A stretch of 64,000 nt of DNA from Pseudomonas sp. LRP2-20 (lineage in GTDB: Bacteria > Pseudomonadota > Gammaproteobacteria > Pseudomonadales > Pseudomonadaceae). This document shows positions 26,992 through 34,731 of the stretch, one piece after another. Both the position numbers and the translations under genes were made by a program. Where the stretch lies: NCBI RefSeq assembly GCF_024349685.1, contig NZ_AP025944.1:1432001-1496000 (forward strand). Reading direction: 5' to 3'. The notes under the pieces are model-generated. The model saw only the letters and a list, made by a program, of their open reading frames with translations, made no database searches and was not told where the DNA came from. Position 1 is the first letter of the stretch; each line of letters opens with the position of its first letter.

Positions 26992-27524
26992 TCCGTGACA
27001 TTCTCAAGATGGGCGACGAGCGCCTGCTGCGCATCGCCCCACCGGTGCCTGAACATCTGATCGGCAGCAGCGAACTGCAGCAGTTGATCGACGACATGTT
27101 CGAAACCATGCACCACGTCGGTGGCGTGGGGCTGGCCGCGCCGCAGATCGGTATCGACCTGCAGCTGGTGATTTTCGGTTTCGAGCGCAGCGAGCGTTAC
27201 CCGGATGCCGAGCCGGTGCCGCAAACCATTCTGCTCAACCCGGTGATCACCCCGCTGACCACCGAGATCGAGGACGGTTGGGAGGGTTGCCTGTCGGTGC
27301 CCGGCCTGCGTGGGGTGGTGCCGCGCTTCAAGCACATCAGCTACGAAGGCATCGACCCGCAGGGCAATCCGATCAACCGCTTCGCTGACGGCTTCCATGC
27401 CCGGGTGGTACAGCACGAGTGCGACCACCTGATCGGCCGCTTGTACCCCTCGCGCATCCAGGACTTTGCCCGGTTCGGCTACACCGATGTGTTGTTCCCG
27501 GGGCTGGATGACCGCGACGACTGA
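26988..27524 (+). CDS. def: Peptide deformylase
   Basis: 178 residues with all three deformylase motifs: [10 protein letters not shown] (46-55), EGCLSVPG (99-106, metal ligand Cys101) and QHECDHLIG (142-150, metal ligands His143 and His147, catalytic Glu144). It removes the formyl group from nascent proteins. It is not next to fmt or dprA, so it is probably the second deformylase of the genome. It is coupled to the YihY gene by a 4 nt overlap, and its last 46 nt overlap the tail of the convergent GNAT gene. Confidence 0.93.
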   Translation: MIRDILKMGDERLLRIAPPVPEHLIGSSELQQLIDDMFETMHHVGGVGLAAPQIGIDLQLVIFGFERSERYPDAEPVPQTILLNPVITPLTTEIEDGWEGCLSVPGLRGVVPRFKHISYEGIDPQGNPINRFADGFHARVVQHECDHLIGRLYPSRIQDFARFGYTDVLFPGLDDRDD

Positions 27525-27928
27525 TACCGCACCATGGCCAGCAGGCTTTTGCTGCGCTGGTAGCGATGCAGGCGCGAGGCCAAGGCTTCAGGCAACTGCG
27601 CAGTGATGCCGAAGCCGAGGCGCTGGTAGTAGACCGTGAGGTCGGGGTGGCAGAACAGCCAGGTCGGGCCACTGTGGCCGGCCAGCGCCGCCTCGACCAA
27701 CTGCGTGGCCACGCCACGCTTGCGCGCTTGCGGGGCGACGAACAGGCCGGTAAGCCAGTGGCCGTCGGCGACGGCACTGAGGCAGAGGCCGGCTACGATC
27801 CCTTCACGGCGTGCCACCCACAATTCACCATCATTGGCTGCGCGCATGCGCGAACCCTGCTGTTTGTAGAAGTGTTCGAGCAATCGACGCTCGGGGCCGG
27901 TAAGCAGGGCGCAGTGCAGGGCAGTCAT
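27479..27928 (-). CDS. GNAT family N-acetyltransferase
   Basis: 149 residues. The acetyl-CoA loop is [20 protein letters not shown] (about 62-81, Q/RxxGxG/A type), preceded by [19 protein letters not shown] and followed by [20 protein letters not shown]. Acceptor substrate unknown. The ATG at 27926-27928 (complement) fits the family N-terminus. The stop lies inside the def reading frame, giving a 46 nt tail-to-tail overlap. Confidence 0.82.
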   Translation of the reverse strand: MTALHCALLTGPERRLLEHFYKQQGSRMRAANDGELWVARREGIVAGLCLSAVADGHWLTGLFVAPQARKRGVATQLVEAALAGHSGPTWLFCHPDLTVYYQRLGFGITAQLPEALASRLHRYQRSKSLLAMVRYQSSRSSSPGNNTSV

Positions 27929-28202
27929 GGGATACCTGAAGCGGTTGGCTCTGGCTCGGTGATTCCAGGCCATCGAGCCGTTTCGTCTTGTCGCAGATTG
28001 TTGCAAATCCTGCAAGGGTGAATGTCCGAGTTCAGGGTTCAACTATTTTCGGCCAGGAGTAGAATTTTACACATCCCCCCTGGCAGTAGATGAAGCGGGA
28101 TCGGTACTTCGTGTCATCTTCGTAGTTGATGACAACTTCTCCGCGCCATTGACGGCATCAGAAGTCACTCGATCAGCTGGATTGCTTTGAAGGTCAACCC
28201 CC

Positions 28203-28460
28203 ATGAAACCATTACTGATTCTTGCTTTGGTCGGTATGTCCTCGTTCGCCCTCGCCGATGAGGCCAAACCGGTCTCCAGCGAGCCTGTGGCCCAGCAGTA
28301 CGACTATTCCATGAACCTCGACATCAAACGGGTGATCAACCTGTCGACCATCCCCAATGTCTGTGAAGTGGTGCCTGCGACCATGACCTATGAAGACCAT
28401 CATGGCCAGGTGCATACCATTCAGTACCGGGCAATGGGTGAAGGTTGCCAGCAGGGTTGA
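28203..28460 (+). CDS. DUF2790 family exported protein
   Basis: 85 residues. Signal peptide MKPLLILALVGMSSFALA, then a mature part with the DUF2790 pattern YDYSMNLDIKRVINLSTIPN and CEVVPATMTYEDHHGQVHTI, ending in GEGCQQG with a likely disulfide between the two cysteines. Family members are small periplasmic proteins largely restricted to Pseudomonas; function unknown. The 274 nt upstream (27929-28202) show no gene, only a candidate promoter region. Confidence 0.85.
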   Translation: MKPLLILALVGMSSFALADEAKPVSSEPVAQQYDYSMNLDIKRVINLSTIPNVCEVVPATMTYEDHHGQVHTIQYRAMGEGCQQG

Positions 28461-28471
28461 TAGCCCAACGT

Positions 28472-28512
28472 CAGCGGCCTCTTCGCGTTTAGCCGTCGCG
28501 AAGAAGCTGCTG
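28472..28512. terminator. Imperfect hairpin between convergent genes (degenerate REP-like)
   Basis: CAGCGGCCTCTTCGCG and CGCGAAGAAGCTGCTG form an imperfect stem with a 9 nt loop. No U-run on either side. It sits between the DUF2790 and MocR gene ends and may act as a transcript boundary. Confidence 0.5.
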
Positions 28513-28525
28513 TCGTCCGCCCGGT

Positions 28526-29887
28526 TCATCGCCCCGACAGTACCTGCCGTACTACCTCCAGGCCTTGTTTCAGTTCCGCCCGGCTACCGGCTGCCGACAG
28601 GCTGATGCGCACGGCCTGCACCTCGGTCGCGCCAATGGCAAACACACTGGCCGGAACAACTTCCACACCTTGCTCGCGGCATTGCTTTACCACCGCCTCG
28701 GCCCCCTGCGGCGTGCCCAGCCACGCGTGGGGCGAAGGCTGGCCGGTATTGTGCAGTCCATCACCCAGCAGCCTGCGTGCCAGGCGCCAGCGCTCGGTAA
28801 TTTCCGTTTTCTGCCAGGCGAGGCGCTGCGCAGCTGTGCCGTCTTCGATCCATTGGCAAGCGATCTCCAGGCTCAGAGGCGACACCGGCCAGTGGCTGGC
28901 CTGGGCATACGGGTCAACCTGAGCCAGCAGCTTCTGGCTGGCCGCAATCCATCCCAATCGCAAACCAGCAGCCACCGTCTTGGACAGGCTGTTGATGTAA
29001 ACCGCCTGATCGCCTAGTAGTGGATAGAGCGGCGGCTGGTTGCTGAATGCGCCATACACATCATCCTCGATCACCAACAGCCCCAGACGTTTGACTACCC
29101 CGGCAATCGCCGCGCGGCGCGCATCTTCCATGCAGGCACCAGTGGGGTTGTGCAGGGTCGGTGTGGTCACCAGCACGCGGGCACCACTGGCGCGCGCCAC
29201 ACGGTCCAGGTCATCGGGCCGCAGGCCTTGGTTGTCCAGTGCCACACCATGCACGGGCAGGCGCAGTTGCCGACAGGCCGCCTTGATGCCCGGTGCGGTC
29301 AGGGCCTCGAGCATGACCGGCTCACCCGCCTGACAGAACGACTGCAGCACCAGTGCCAGCGCTTGCTGGGCTCCTCCACACAGCAACAGCTCGTCCGCTG
29401 ACAGGGCCAGGCCGCGGTTGGCCACCCATTGGGCGCCGCGAATCCGCCCTAGCAGCAACTGCTCGGGGCCCAGGTAATGATCGAGCAAGTTGCTATCGGG
29501 GCGTTGCAGCAGGCTGCGCAAGCTGTCGTGCAAATCATGGTTGTGCGGATCGGCCACCGGAACATTGGTCGACAGGTCGATCAGCGGGCGTTGCCCGTCA
29601 TGATGCTTGAGGCGAAACAAGGTCGCTTCCTTGCTGCCCGCCAGCACGTAAGTGCCGCGGCCCACTTCGCCAGCCACCAGGTGGCGAGCGGCAGCTTCGC
29701 GGTAGGCCTGCTGGGTGGTACTGGGGTTGAGGCCCAGTTTCCAGGCCAGCCGACGTTGCGGAGGCAGGCGATCACCGACCTTGAGTGCGCCGCTTTCGAT
29801 GGCGTGGGCAATTGCATCGACCAAGGCGAGATAGCGGGGTTGGTCATCGTCGACCAGCTGCGGGATCCACACGATATTGCTACCCAT
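28526..29887 (-). CDS. MocR-type PLP-dependent transcriptional regulator
   Basis: 453 residues. The N-terminal GntR-type winged helix (about 15-75; KVGDRLPPQRRLAWKLGLNP) is fused to a fold-type-I aminotransferase domain with the PLP lysine in INSLSKTVAAGLRLGW and the Asp of IEDDVYGAF. MocR proteins sense PLP or amino-acid adducts and control neighbouring metabolism. Three in-frame starts are possible (29887, 29908, 29941); none has a good ribosome site, and the first two lie inside direct repeats that look like its operator. Divergent from the threonine dehydratase it probably regulates. Confidence 0.87.
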   Translation of the reverse strand: MGSNIVWIPQLVDDDQPRYLALVDAIAHAIESGALKVGDRLPPQRRLAWKLGLNPSTTQQAYREAAARHLVAGEVGRGTYVLAGSKEATLFRLKHHDGQRPLIDLSTNVPVADPHNHDLHDSLRSLLQRPDSNLLDHYLGPEQLLLGRIRGAQWVANRGLALSADELLLCGGAQQALALVLQSFCQAGEPVMLEALTAPGIKAACRQLRLPVHGVALDNQGLRPDDLDRVARASGARVLVTTPTLHNPTGACMEDARRAAIAGVVKRLGLLVIEDDVYGAFSNQPPLYPLLGDQAVYINSLSKTVAAGLRLGWIAASQKLLAQVDPYAQASHWPVSPLSLEIACQWIEDGTAAQRLAWQKTEITERWRLARRLLGDGLHNTGQPSPHAWLGTPQGAEAVVKQCREQGVEVVPASVFAIGATEVQAVRISLSAAGSRAELKQGLEVVRQVLSGR

Positions 29888-29914
29888 GCAATATAAGGTT
29901 TTACCCATACAATG
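29881..29914. promoter_or_regulatory. Direct repeats, candidate MocR operator
   Basis: TACCCATGCAATA (29881-29893) and TACCCATACAATG (29902-29914) are direct repeats exactly 21 bp apart, two helical turns. They lie between the MocR and threonine dehydratase genes and overlap the possible MocR starts. Paired direct repeats on one DNA face are the known binding mode of dimeric MocR regulators. Confidence 0.6.
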
Positions 29915-29963
29915 CCCGGCGCTTAGGATCGGATCAACCACCTACCGAAGAGGGATGATCGCC

Positions 29964-30923
29964 ATGTTCGACCTTGCTGCCCTGCGCGAAGCTGCCGATT
30001 TCGTACACCAGCACGTTCCACCGACGCCACAGCGCAGCTGGCCGCTTCTGGCAGAGCGGGTGGGCTGCAAGCTGTGGGTCAAGCACGAAAACCACGCGCC
30101 CACCGGCGCCTTCAAGGTGCGCGGCGGGTTGGTCTATGTGCGTTCGCTGCTGGCCGCTGGCAAGCCCCCGCGTGGCCTGGTTACCGCCACCCGTGGCAAC
30201 CACGGCCAGAGCATGGCACTGGCCGCGAGCCAGGCCGGTGTGCCGCTGGTGATCGTGGTGCCCGAGGGCAATTCGAAAGAGAAGAACGCAGCCATGCGCG
30301 CGCTTGGCGCCGAACTGGTGGAGCACGGTGTCGACTTCGACGTGGCCCGCGAAGAGGCGGCCCGCCTGGCGGAGGAACTGGGTTATGACATGGTGCCATC
30401 GTTCCACCCTGAGCTGGTGCGCGGGGTAGCCACCTATGCCCTGGAGCTGTTCGAGGCTGTGGGCGAGCTGGATTGCGTGTACGTGCCGATCGGCATGGGC
30501 TCGGGCATCTGCGGGCTGATCCAGGCACGCAACCTGTTGGGGCTGAAGACCGAAATCGTCGGCGTGGTCTCCAGTGCGGCCGATGCCTACGCACAGAGTT
30601 TCGAGCTGGGTCGCATCGTCACCACGGCTACCGCCGATACCTTTGCCGATGGCATGGCCTGCCGGGTACCGCACCCGGATGCCTTTGCCCTCGTGCGCGA
30701 GCATGCCGCGCGGATCGTGCGGGTCACCGACAGCGAGGTGGCAGAGGCCATGCGCATGTATCACGAAACCACCCATAACACGGCTGAAGGTGCTGGCGCT
30801 GCGGCGCTGGCGGCGTTGCTGCAGGAGCGCGAGCGTCAAGCAGGCAAGCGCGTGGCCGTGGTGCTGAGCGGGGCCAATGTGGATCGCGAGCGTTATGCGC
30901 AGGTGCTGGCAAGCAGCGACTGA
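29964..30923 (+). CDS. Threonine dehydratase-like PLP enzyme
   Basis: 319 residues, fold type II without a C-terminal ACT domain, so the catabolic rather than feedback-inhibited biosynthetic type. Lys51 (PTGAFKVRGG) binds PLP, TRGNHGQSMA is the substrate loop and PIGMGSGICG the phosphate loop. It would deaminate threonine, serine or hydroxyaspartate-like substrates. AAGAGG at 29949-29954 favours ATG 29964 over 29955. Its neighbours are a MocR regulator and a LysE-type exporter, suggesting amino-acid use or detoxification. Confidence 0.85.
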   Translation: MFDLAALREAADFVHQHVPPTPQRSWPLLAERVGCKLWVKHENHAPTGAFKVRGGLVYVRSLLAAGKPPRGLVTATRGNHGQSMALAASQAGVPLVIVVPEGNSKEKNAAMRALGAELVEHGVDFDVAREEAARLAEELGYDMVPSFHPELVRGVATYALELFEAVGELDCVYVPIGMGSGICGLIQARNLLGLKTEIVGVVSSAADAYAQSFELGRIVTTATADTFADGMACRVPHPDAFALVREHAARIVRVTDSEVAEAMRMYHETTHNTAEGAGAAALAALLQERERQAGKRVAVVLSGANVDRERYAQVLASSD

Positions 30924-30960
30924 CTTGGGGCATTGCACTTTCAATCCCTGGATTACTCAT

Positions 30961-30990
30961 GGCAGGCTCTACGGTGCCTGTTAGCCTGCC
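30961..30990 (+). promoter_or_regulatory. Stem-loop in front of the LysE-type exporter
   Basis: GGCAGGCT (30961-30968) pairs perfectly with AGCCTGCC (30983-30990) around a 14 nt loop. It ends 11 nt before the exporter ATG and covers its weak ribosome site region, so it may control translation or act as an intercistronic stabiliser. Confidence 0.45.
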
Positions 30991-31001
30991 ACGAGTGTTC
31001 A

Positions 31002-31640
31002 ATGCCATTTTCCAACGGTTTCTTCCTCAGCCTGTCCCTGTGCCTGGATATCGGTGTGGCCAACATCGCCATGATCACCCTCGCCATGCAACGCGGTTTC
31101 CTCCAGGGCTTCTGGCTCGGCCTGGGGACTTGCGTGGGAGACCTCGTCTACGCCATTGCGGCGCTGGCTGGCATGACCGTGTTGCTGCAGTTCGACAGCG
31201 TTCGCTGGACCTTGTGGCTTGGCGGTTCGGTGTTGCTGGTGTGGTTCGCCATCAAGATGCTGCTGGCCGCCTGGCGTGGCGGGCACATGGATGCCAGTGC
31301 GCAAGTGGTGGTGGAGTCGGGCTGGCGCGAGTTTCTGCGGGGTGTATTTCTGGCCATGTCGTCGCCCAGCGCCATCCTCTGGTTCGCTGCTGTCGGTGGC
31401 GTGCTGATTTCCCGCTCCGGCGGTGGCAGCTTGTTGGATGCCGGGCTGTTTCTTGGCGGCTTCTTCGCTGCCGGGCTGGTCTGGTGCATGGGCATTTGCG
31501 GTATCGCCAGCCACGGTGGGCGCTTGCTGGGGGACCGGCTGCTGACCTGGTCGTACGTGCTGTCGGCGGCGATTTTCTGCTATTTCGCGGTGTATGTGAT
31601 TGTCTCGGGTTACCGTGAATTCATTGGCGCCAGCCTTTAG
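31002..31640 (+). CDS. LysE/RhtB family amino-acid exporter
   Basis: 212 residues, about six membrane helices. The N-terminus LSLCLDIGVANIAMITLAMQ then RGFLQGFWLGLGTCVGDLVY replaces the common LysE motif but follows the same pattern, and FLAMSSPSAILWFAAVGG (about 117-134) corresponds to the family N-P loop. It would export an amino acid or derivative. It lies 78 nt after the dehydratase on the same strand, so co-regulation by the MocR protein is likely. The ribosome site is weak. Confidence 0.82.
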   Translation: MPFSNGFFLSLSLCLDIGVANIAMITLAMQRGFLQGFWLGLGTCVGDLVYAIAALAGMTVLLQFDSVRWTLWLGGSVLLVWFAIKMLLAAWRGGHMDASAQVVVESGWREFLRGVFLAMSSPSAILWFAAVGGVLISRSGGGSLLDAGLFLGGFFAAGLVWCMGICGIASHGGRLLGDRLLTWSYVLSAAIFCYFAVYVIVSGYREFIGASL

Positions 31641-31661
31641 AATGCGGTTGCCGTCATGGGG

Positions 31662-31941
31662 GCATGCCTGGATTGCGGCGGCGCCTGTGAGATCGAGCGC
31701 CGCCCGCGCGGCGCATCGCGAGCTGCGCTCGCTCCTACGTTTGTTTCGGGCCAATGAGTCCTGGGGGATTTGTGCGCGAACGTCTTGGCGTATGACGCGA
31801 TACCGCGTTGCACCAACAAGGCGGTCGCGCGCGCCTGGCACTGGCTTACTGGCCCGAAACAAACGTAGGAGCGAGCGCAGCTCGCGATGCGCCGCGCGGG
31901 CGGCGCTCGATCTCACCGGCGCCGCCGCAATCAAGACATGC
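31662..31941. repeat. Large palindromic repeat, copy C (core inverted)
   Basis: Arms about 31662-31752 and 31851-31941 are the longest of the three copies because pairing continues outward through GATTGCGGCGGCGCC to GCATG. The 98 nt core (31753-31850) is the reverse complement of the core in copies A and B. Next to the core it has TTTCGGGCC paired with GGCCCGAAA, where copy A has TTTCTGGCC with GGCCAGAAA. It lies between the LysE-type gene and the ECF42 operon promoter. Confidence 0.9.
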
Positions 31942-31969
31942 ACCTCTCAAACAAAACTTTCGCAAGACC

Positions 31970-31995
31970 TGTCGATTTATCCGGCTACCGTTCGA
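31970..31995 (+). promoter_or_regulatory. Candidate ECF42 sigma-factor promoter
   Basis: TGTCGA (31970-31975), a 17 nt spacer, then CGA (31993-31995). As I remember it, the published ECF42 promoter has TGTCGA at -35 and CGA at -10. It is 66 nt upstream of the first gene of the operon that encodes the sigma factor, as expected for autoregulation. Confidence 0.65.
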
Positions 31996-31996
31996 C

Positions 31997-32040
31997 CATG
32001 AGCTGAAGGTACAAGACAACCCTGTACCGAAACGCTCATG
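31997..32040 (+). promoter_or_regulatory. Nested stem-loop in the 5' UTR of the ECF42 operon
   Basis: Outer stem CATGAG (31997-32002) with CTCATG (32035-32040); inner stem GGTACA (32008-32013) with TGTACC (32023-32028). It would form at the very 5' end of the mRNA if transcription starts near 32002, leaving the GGAGGA ribosome site at about 32047-32052 free. Confidence 0.45.
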
Positions 32041-32060
32041 AGCGATCGGAGGAACACCCG

Positions 32061-32486
32061 ATGAACACGGCAGCCGAAAACGAAATCCGTCAGCTTATCG
32101 ACCGCTGGATGCAGGCCGTGCGCGACCGTGACATCCCCGCCATCACCGCACCGTACGCCGACGACATCGTCGCCTTCGATGCCATTCAGTCGCTGCAATT
32201 CAAGGGCAAGGCGGCCTACCAGGCGCATTGGGAAATGTGCATGAGCATGTGCCCCGGGCCCATGGTCTTCGAGCTCGCCCAACTGACCGTGCACGCTGAC
32301 GGTGACCTGGGCCTGGCTCACTGGCTGAACCGCTGCGGCCCTGGGGCTGACGAGAGCCAGTGCGGCTTCATGCGTGCCACCGTCGGTTACCGCAAGTCTG
32401 GCGGCCAGTGGCAGGTGATTCACGAACACTGGTCGGCACCGTTCGACATGCAAACCCAGAAAGCACTGTTCGATCTCAAGCCTTGA
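32061..32486 (+). CDS. SnoaL-like / NTF2-fold protein (ECF42 operon)
   Basis: 141 residues, cone-shaped NTF2-like fold typical of YybH/SnoaL_3 proteins: EIRQLIDRWMQAVRDRDIPA, then YADDIVAFDAIQSLQFKGKA, and WQVIHEHWSAPFD near the end. Small-molecule binding or isomerase-type chemistry is possible; no catalytic set can be assigned. First gene of the operon with YciI, SRPBCC and the sigma factor, preceded by a strong GGAGGA. Confidence 0.85.
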   Translation: MNTAAENEIRQLIDRWMQAVRDRDIPAITAPYADDIVAFDAIQSLQFKGKAAYQAHWEMCMSMCPGPMVFELAQLTVHADGDLGLAHWLNRCGPGADESQCGFMRATVGYRKSGGQWQVIHEHWSAPFDMQTQKALFDLKP

Positions 32487-32529
32487 TCGGCTATCGCCAA
32501 ATGCACGTTGCCAACGCCTGGAGACGACC

Positions 32530-32874
32530 ATGAAATACCTGTGCCTGGTCTATTGTGACGAAGGGCTGCTGCACAGCCTGCCCGACAGCCCGGAAGACGC
32601 CGAATGCATGGCCTACGCCGAATCGCTGCAGAGCGCCGGGCGGATCATCGCGGCGGAGGCGCTGAAAACCGTGCAGACCGCTACCACCGTGCGCGTGCGC
32701 GCCGGGCGAATGAGCATCACCGATGGCCCGTTCGCCGAAACCAAAGAGCAGCTAGCCGGCTTTTACCTGGTCGATGCCCGTGACCTCAACGAGGCGCTGA
32801 ACATCGCCAAGGGCATTCCGGCGGCACGGGTCGGCAGCGTGGAAGTGCGGCCGGTGCGCGAACTGCAACCCTGA
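32530..32874 (+). CDS. YciI / DGPF-domain protein (ECF42 operon)
   Basis: 114 residues with the motif that names the family, TDGPFAETKEQLAGFYLVDA (about 63-82), after MKYLCLVYCDEG. DGPF proteins are the classical genomic partners of ECF42 sigma factors; their biochemical role is unknown. Gap of 43 nt from the previous gene. Confidence 0.92.
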   Translation: MKYLCLVYCDEGLLHSLPDSPEDAECMAYAESLQSAGRIIAAEALKTVQTATTVRVRAGRMSITDGPFAETKEQLAGFYLVDARDLNEALNIAKGIPAARVGSVEVRPVRELQP

Positions 32875-32895
32875 AAGCAATGGAGAACAACAAGA

Positions 32896-33381
32896 ATGAC
32901 CCTTGTCGAACCCGCGCCTGCGCAGCATGAACTGTCCATCAGCCGCTTGATCGATGCCCCGCCTGCCAAGGTGTTCCGAGCCTGGACCGAGCCCGCATGG
33001 CTGATGCAGTGGTGGGGACCGCACGGCATGACCACCCCGGAATGCGAGATGCAACTGTGGGTCGGGGGCCTTTTCCGTACGCTCATGCGGGCCCCGGATG
33101 GCTCCGAGTATCCGACACAGGGTGTGTTCCTGGAAATTGCCGCACCGCGCCGGCTGGTGTTCACCGATGCCTTCGGGCCGGGTTGGGTGCCGTCGGGCAA
33201 AGCCTTCATGACAGCGGTGATCAGCTTTGACGAAGAAAACGGCAAGACCCGCTATACCGCCCGTGCCTGGCACTGGAATGCAGCCGACAGCCGCGCCCAT
33301 GAAGAAATGGGTTTCCATCAGGGCTGGGGAGAAAGCCTGGACCGCCTGGTGGAGGTCGTGACCCAGCGGATGCCTGACTGA
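32896..33381 (+). CDS. SRPBCC / AHSA1-like protein (ECF42 operon)
   Basis: 161 residues of the START-like AHSA1 (activator of Hsp90 ATPase homologue 1) type: ISRLIDAPPAKVFRAWTEPA (about 18-37), LMQWWGPHGMTTPECEM and GFHQGWGESLDRLVEVV. The fold provides a hydrophobic ligand pocket. Its TGA overlaps the sigma-factor ATG (TGATG), so the two are translationally coupled. Confidence 0.9.
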   Translation: MTLVEPAPAQHELSISRLIDAPPAKVFRAWTEPAWLMQWWGPHGMTTPECEMQLWVGGLFRTLMRAPDGSEYPTQGVFLEIAAPRRLVFTDAFGPGWVPSGKAFMTAVISFDEENGKTRYTARAWHWNAADSRAHEEMGFHQGWGESLDRLVEVVTQRMPD

Positions 33382-34619
33382 TGGCGGAGCTGGCGCAGGT
33401 ACGTGCCGAAGTCGAAGCGGTATATCGGCGTGATTCGCGGCGGATCCTGGCGACGCTGATCCGCCTGCTGGGGGATTTCGACCTCGCCGAGGAGGCCATG
33501 CACGATGCCTTCTTCATTGCCGTCGAGCGCTGGCAGCGCGACGGCATCCCCGACAACCCGCGGGCCTGGTTGGTCTCGACCGGGCGTTTCAAGGCCATTG
33601 ACGCATTGCGCCGGCGTGCCCGCTTCGACCGCTCCCAGGCCGAGCTGATCATGCTGATCGAAGGCCAGGGGCAGGACCCCAGTGATGAGGAGTTGCTCGC
33701 CGACGACCGTCTGCGGCTGATCTTCACCTGCTGCCACCCGGCCCTGGCGGCCGATGCCCAGGTGCCGCTGACCCTGCGCGAAGTCTGCGACCTGACCACC
33801 GAGCAGATCGCCCGGGCGTTTCTGCAAAGCCCGTCGACCATCGCCCAGCGCATCGTCCGGGCCAAGGCCAAGATCCGCGACGCCGGTATTCCTTATCAGG
33901 TCCCCGAGCTGCACGAACTGCCCGAGCGACTGGAGAGCGTGCTGCGGGTGATCTACCTGGTGTTCAACGAAGGCTATTCGGCGTCCTCGGGCGAGGCGTT
34001 GCTGCAGCAGGAACTGAGCGACGAGGCGATCCGCCTGGGGCGCCTGCTGGTTCAACTGTTGCCGGACGCCGAAGCGGTGGGTTTGCTGGCACTGATGTTG
34101 TTGCAGGCCTCGCGCCAGCGTGCGCGCAGCGATGCCGAAGGCAACCTCATACTGCTTGACCAGCAGGACCGCAGCCTGTGGGACCGCGCGCTGATTACCG
34201 AAGGCTGCGAGCTGGTGCGCCTGGCGTTGGCCAGCCGAACCTTTGGTGCCTACACCGTGCAGGCGGCGATCGCGGCGGTGCATGCCGAGGCGGCCACCGC
34301 GCAAGAGACCGACTGGGCAGAGATCGTCGGGCTGTACGATGTGCTGCATAGGCACTGGCCGTCAGCCGTCGTGGCGCTCAACCGGGCGGTGGCGCTGGCC
34401 AAGCGTGACGGGGCACAGGCTGGCTTGGTGGCGGTGGAGGCGATTCTGGCGACTGGGGAGCTGCGCGACTATCACCTGGCGCATGCGGCGCGGGCCCAGT
34501 TGCATCAGGAGCTGGGGAATGTTGATGAGGCGCGGGTGGCCTGGCAGCAGGCGCTGTCGCTGACCCATCAGGCGCCGGAGCGGCGGCATATCGAGCGGCG
34601 TCTACGCGAACTGTTGTGA
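33381..34619 (+). CDS. ECF42-type RNA polymerase sigma factor with C-terminal extension
   Basis: 412 residues, about twice a simple ECF sigma factor. Region 2 is at about 10-80 (LLGDFDLAEEAMHDAFFIAV, PDNPRAWLVSTGRFKAIDAL) and region 4 at about 125-180 (LTLREVCDLTTEQIARAFLQ). The remaining 230 residues are helical with TPR-like repeats (YDVLHRHWPSAVVALNRAVA), the hallmark of ECF42. There is no anti-sigma gene; in this group the C-terminal extension is thought to control activity. It is the last gene of the operon and probably transcribes it from the 31970-31995 promoter. Confidence 0.92.
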   Translation: MAELAQVRAEVEAVYRRDSRRILATLIRLLGDFDLAEEAMHDAFFIAVERWQRDGIPDNPRAWLVSTGRFKAIDALRRRARFDRSQAELIMLIEGQGQDPSDEELLADDRLRLIFTCCHPALAADAQVPLTLREVCDLTTEQIARAFLQSPSTIAQRIVRAKAKIRDAGIPYQVPELHELPERLESVLRVIYLVFNEGYSASSGEALLQQELSDEAIRLGRLLVQLLPDAEAVGLLALMLLQASRQRARSDAEGNLILLDQQDRSLWDRALITEGCELVRLALASRTFGAYTVQAAIAAVHAEAATAQETDWAEIVGLYDVLHRHWPSAVVALNRAVALAKRDGAQAGLVAVEAILATGELRDYHLAHAARAQLHQELGNVDEARVAWQQALSLTHQAPERRHIERRLRELL

Positions 34620-34628
34620 TAGCTTTTC

Positions 34629-34722
34629 CGGCCCATTCGCGGGTAAACCCGCTCCCACAGGTGGCGAAGGCCTGGAAGGCGGTGCAATACCTGTGGGAGC
34701 GGGTTTACCCGCGAAGAGTCCA
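34629..34722. repeat. REP pair (inverted)
   Basis: Units at about 34629-34661 and 34690-34722, GGTAAACCC variant in both partners. It separates the sigma-factor gene from the convergent phaJ4. Confidence 0.92.
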
Positions 34723-34731
34723 GCACCGATA

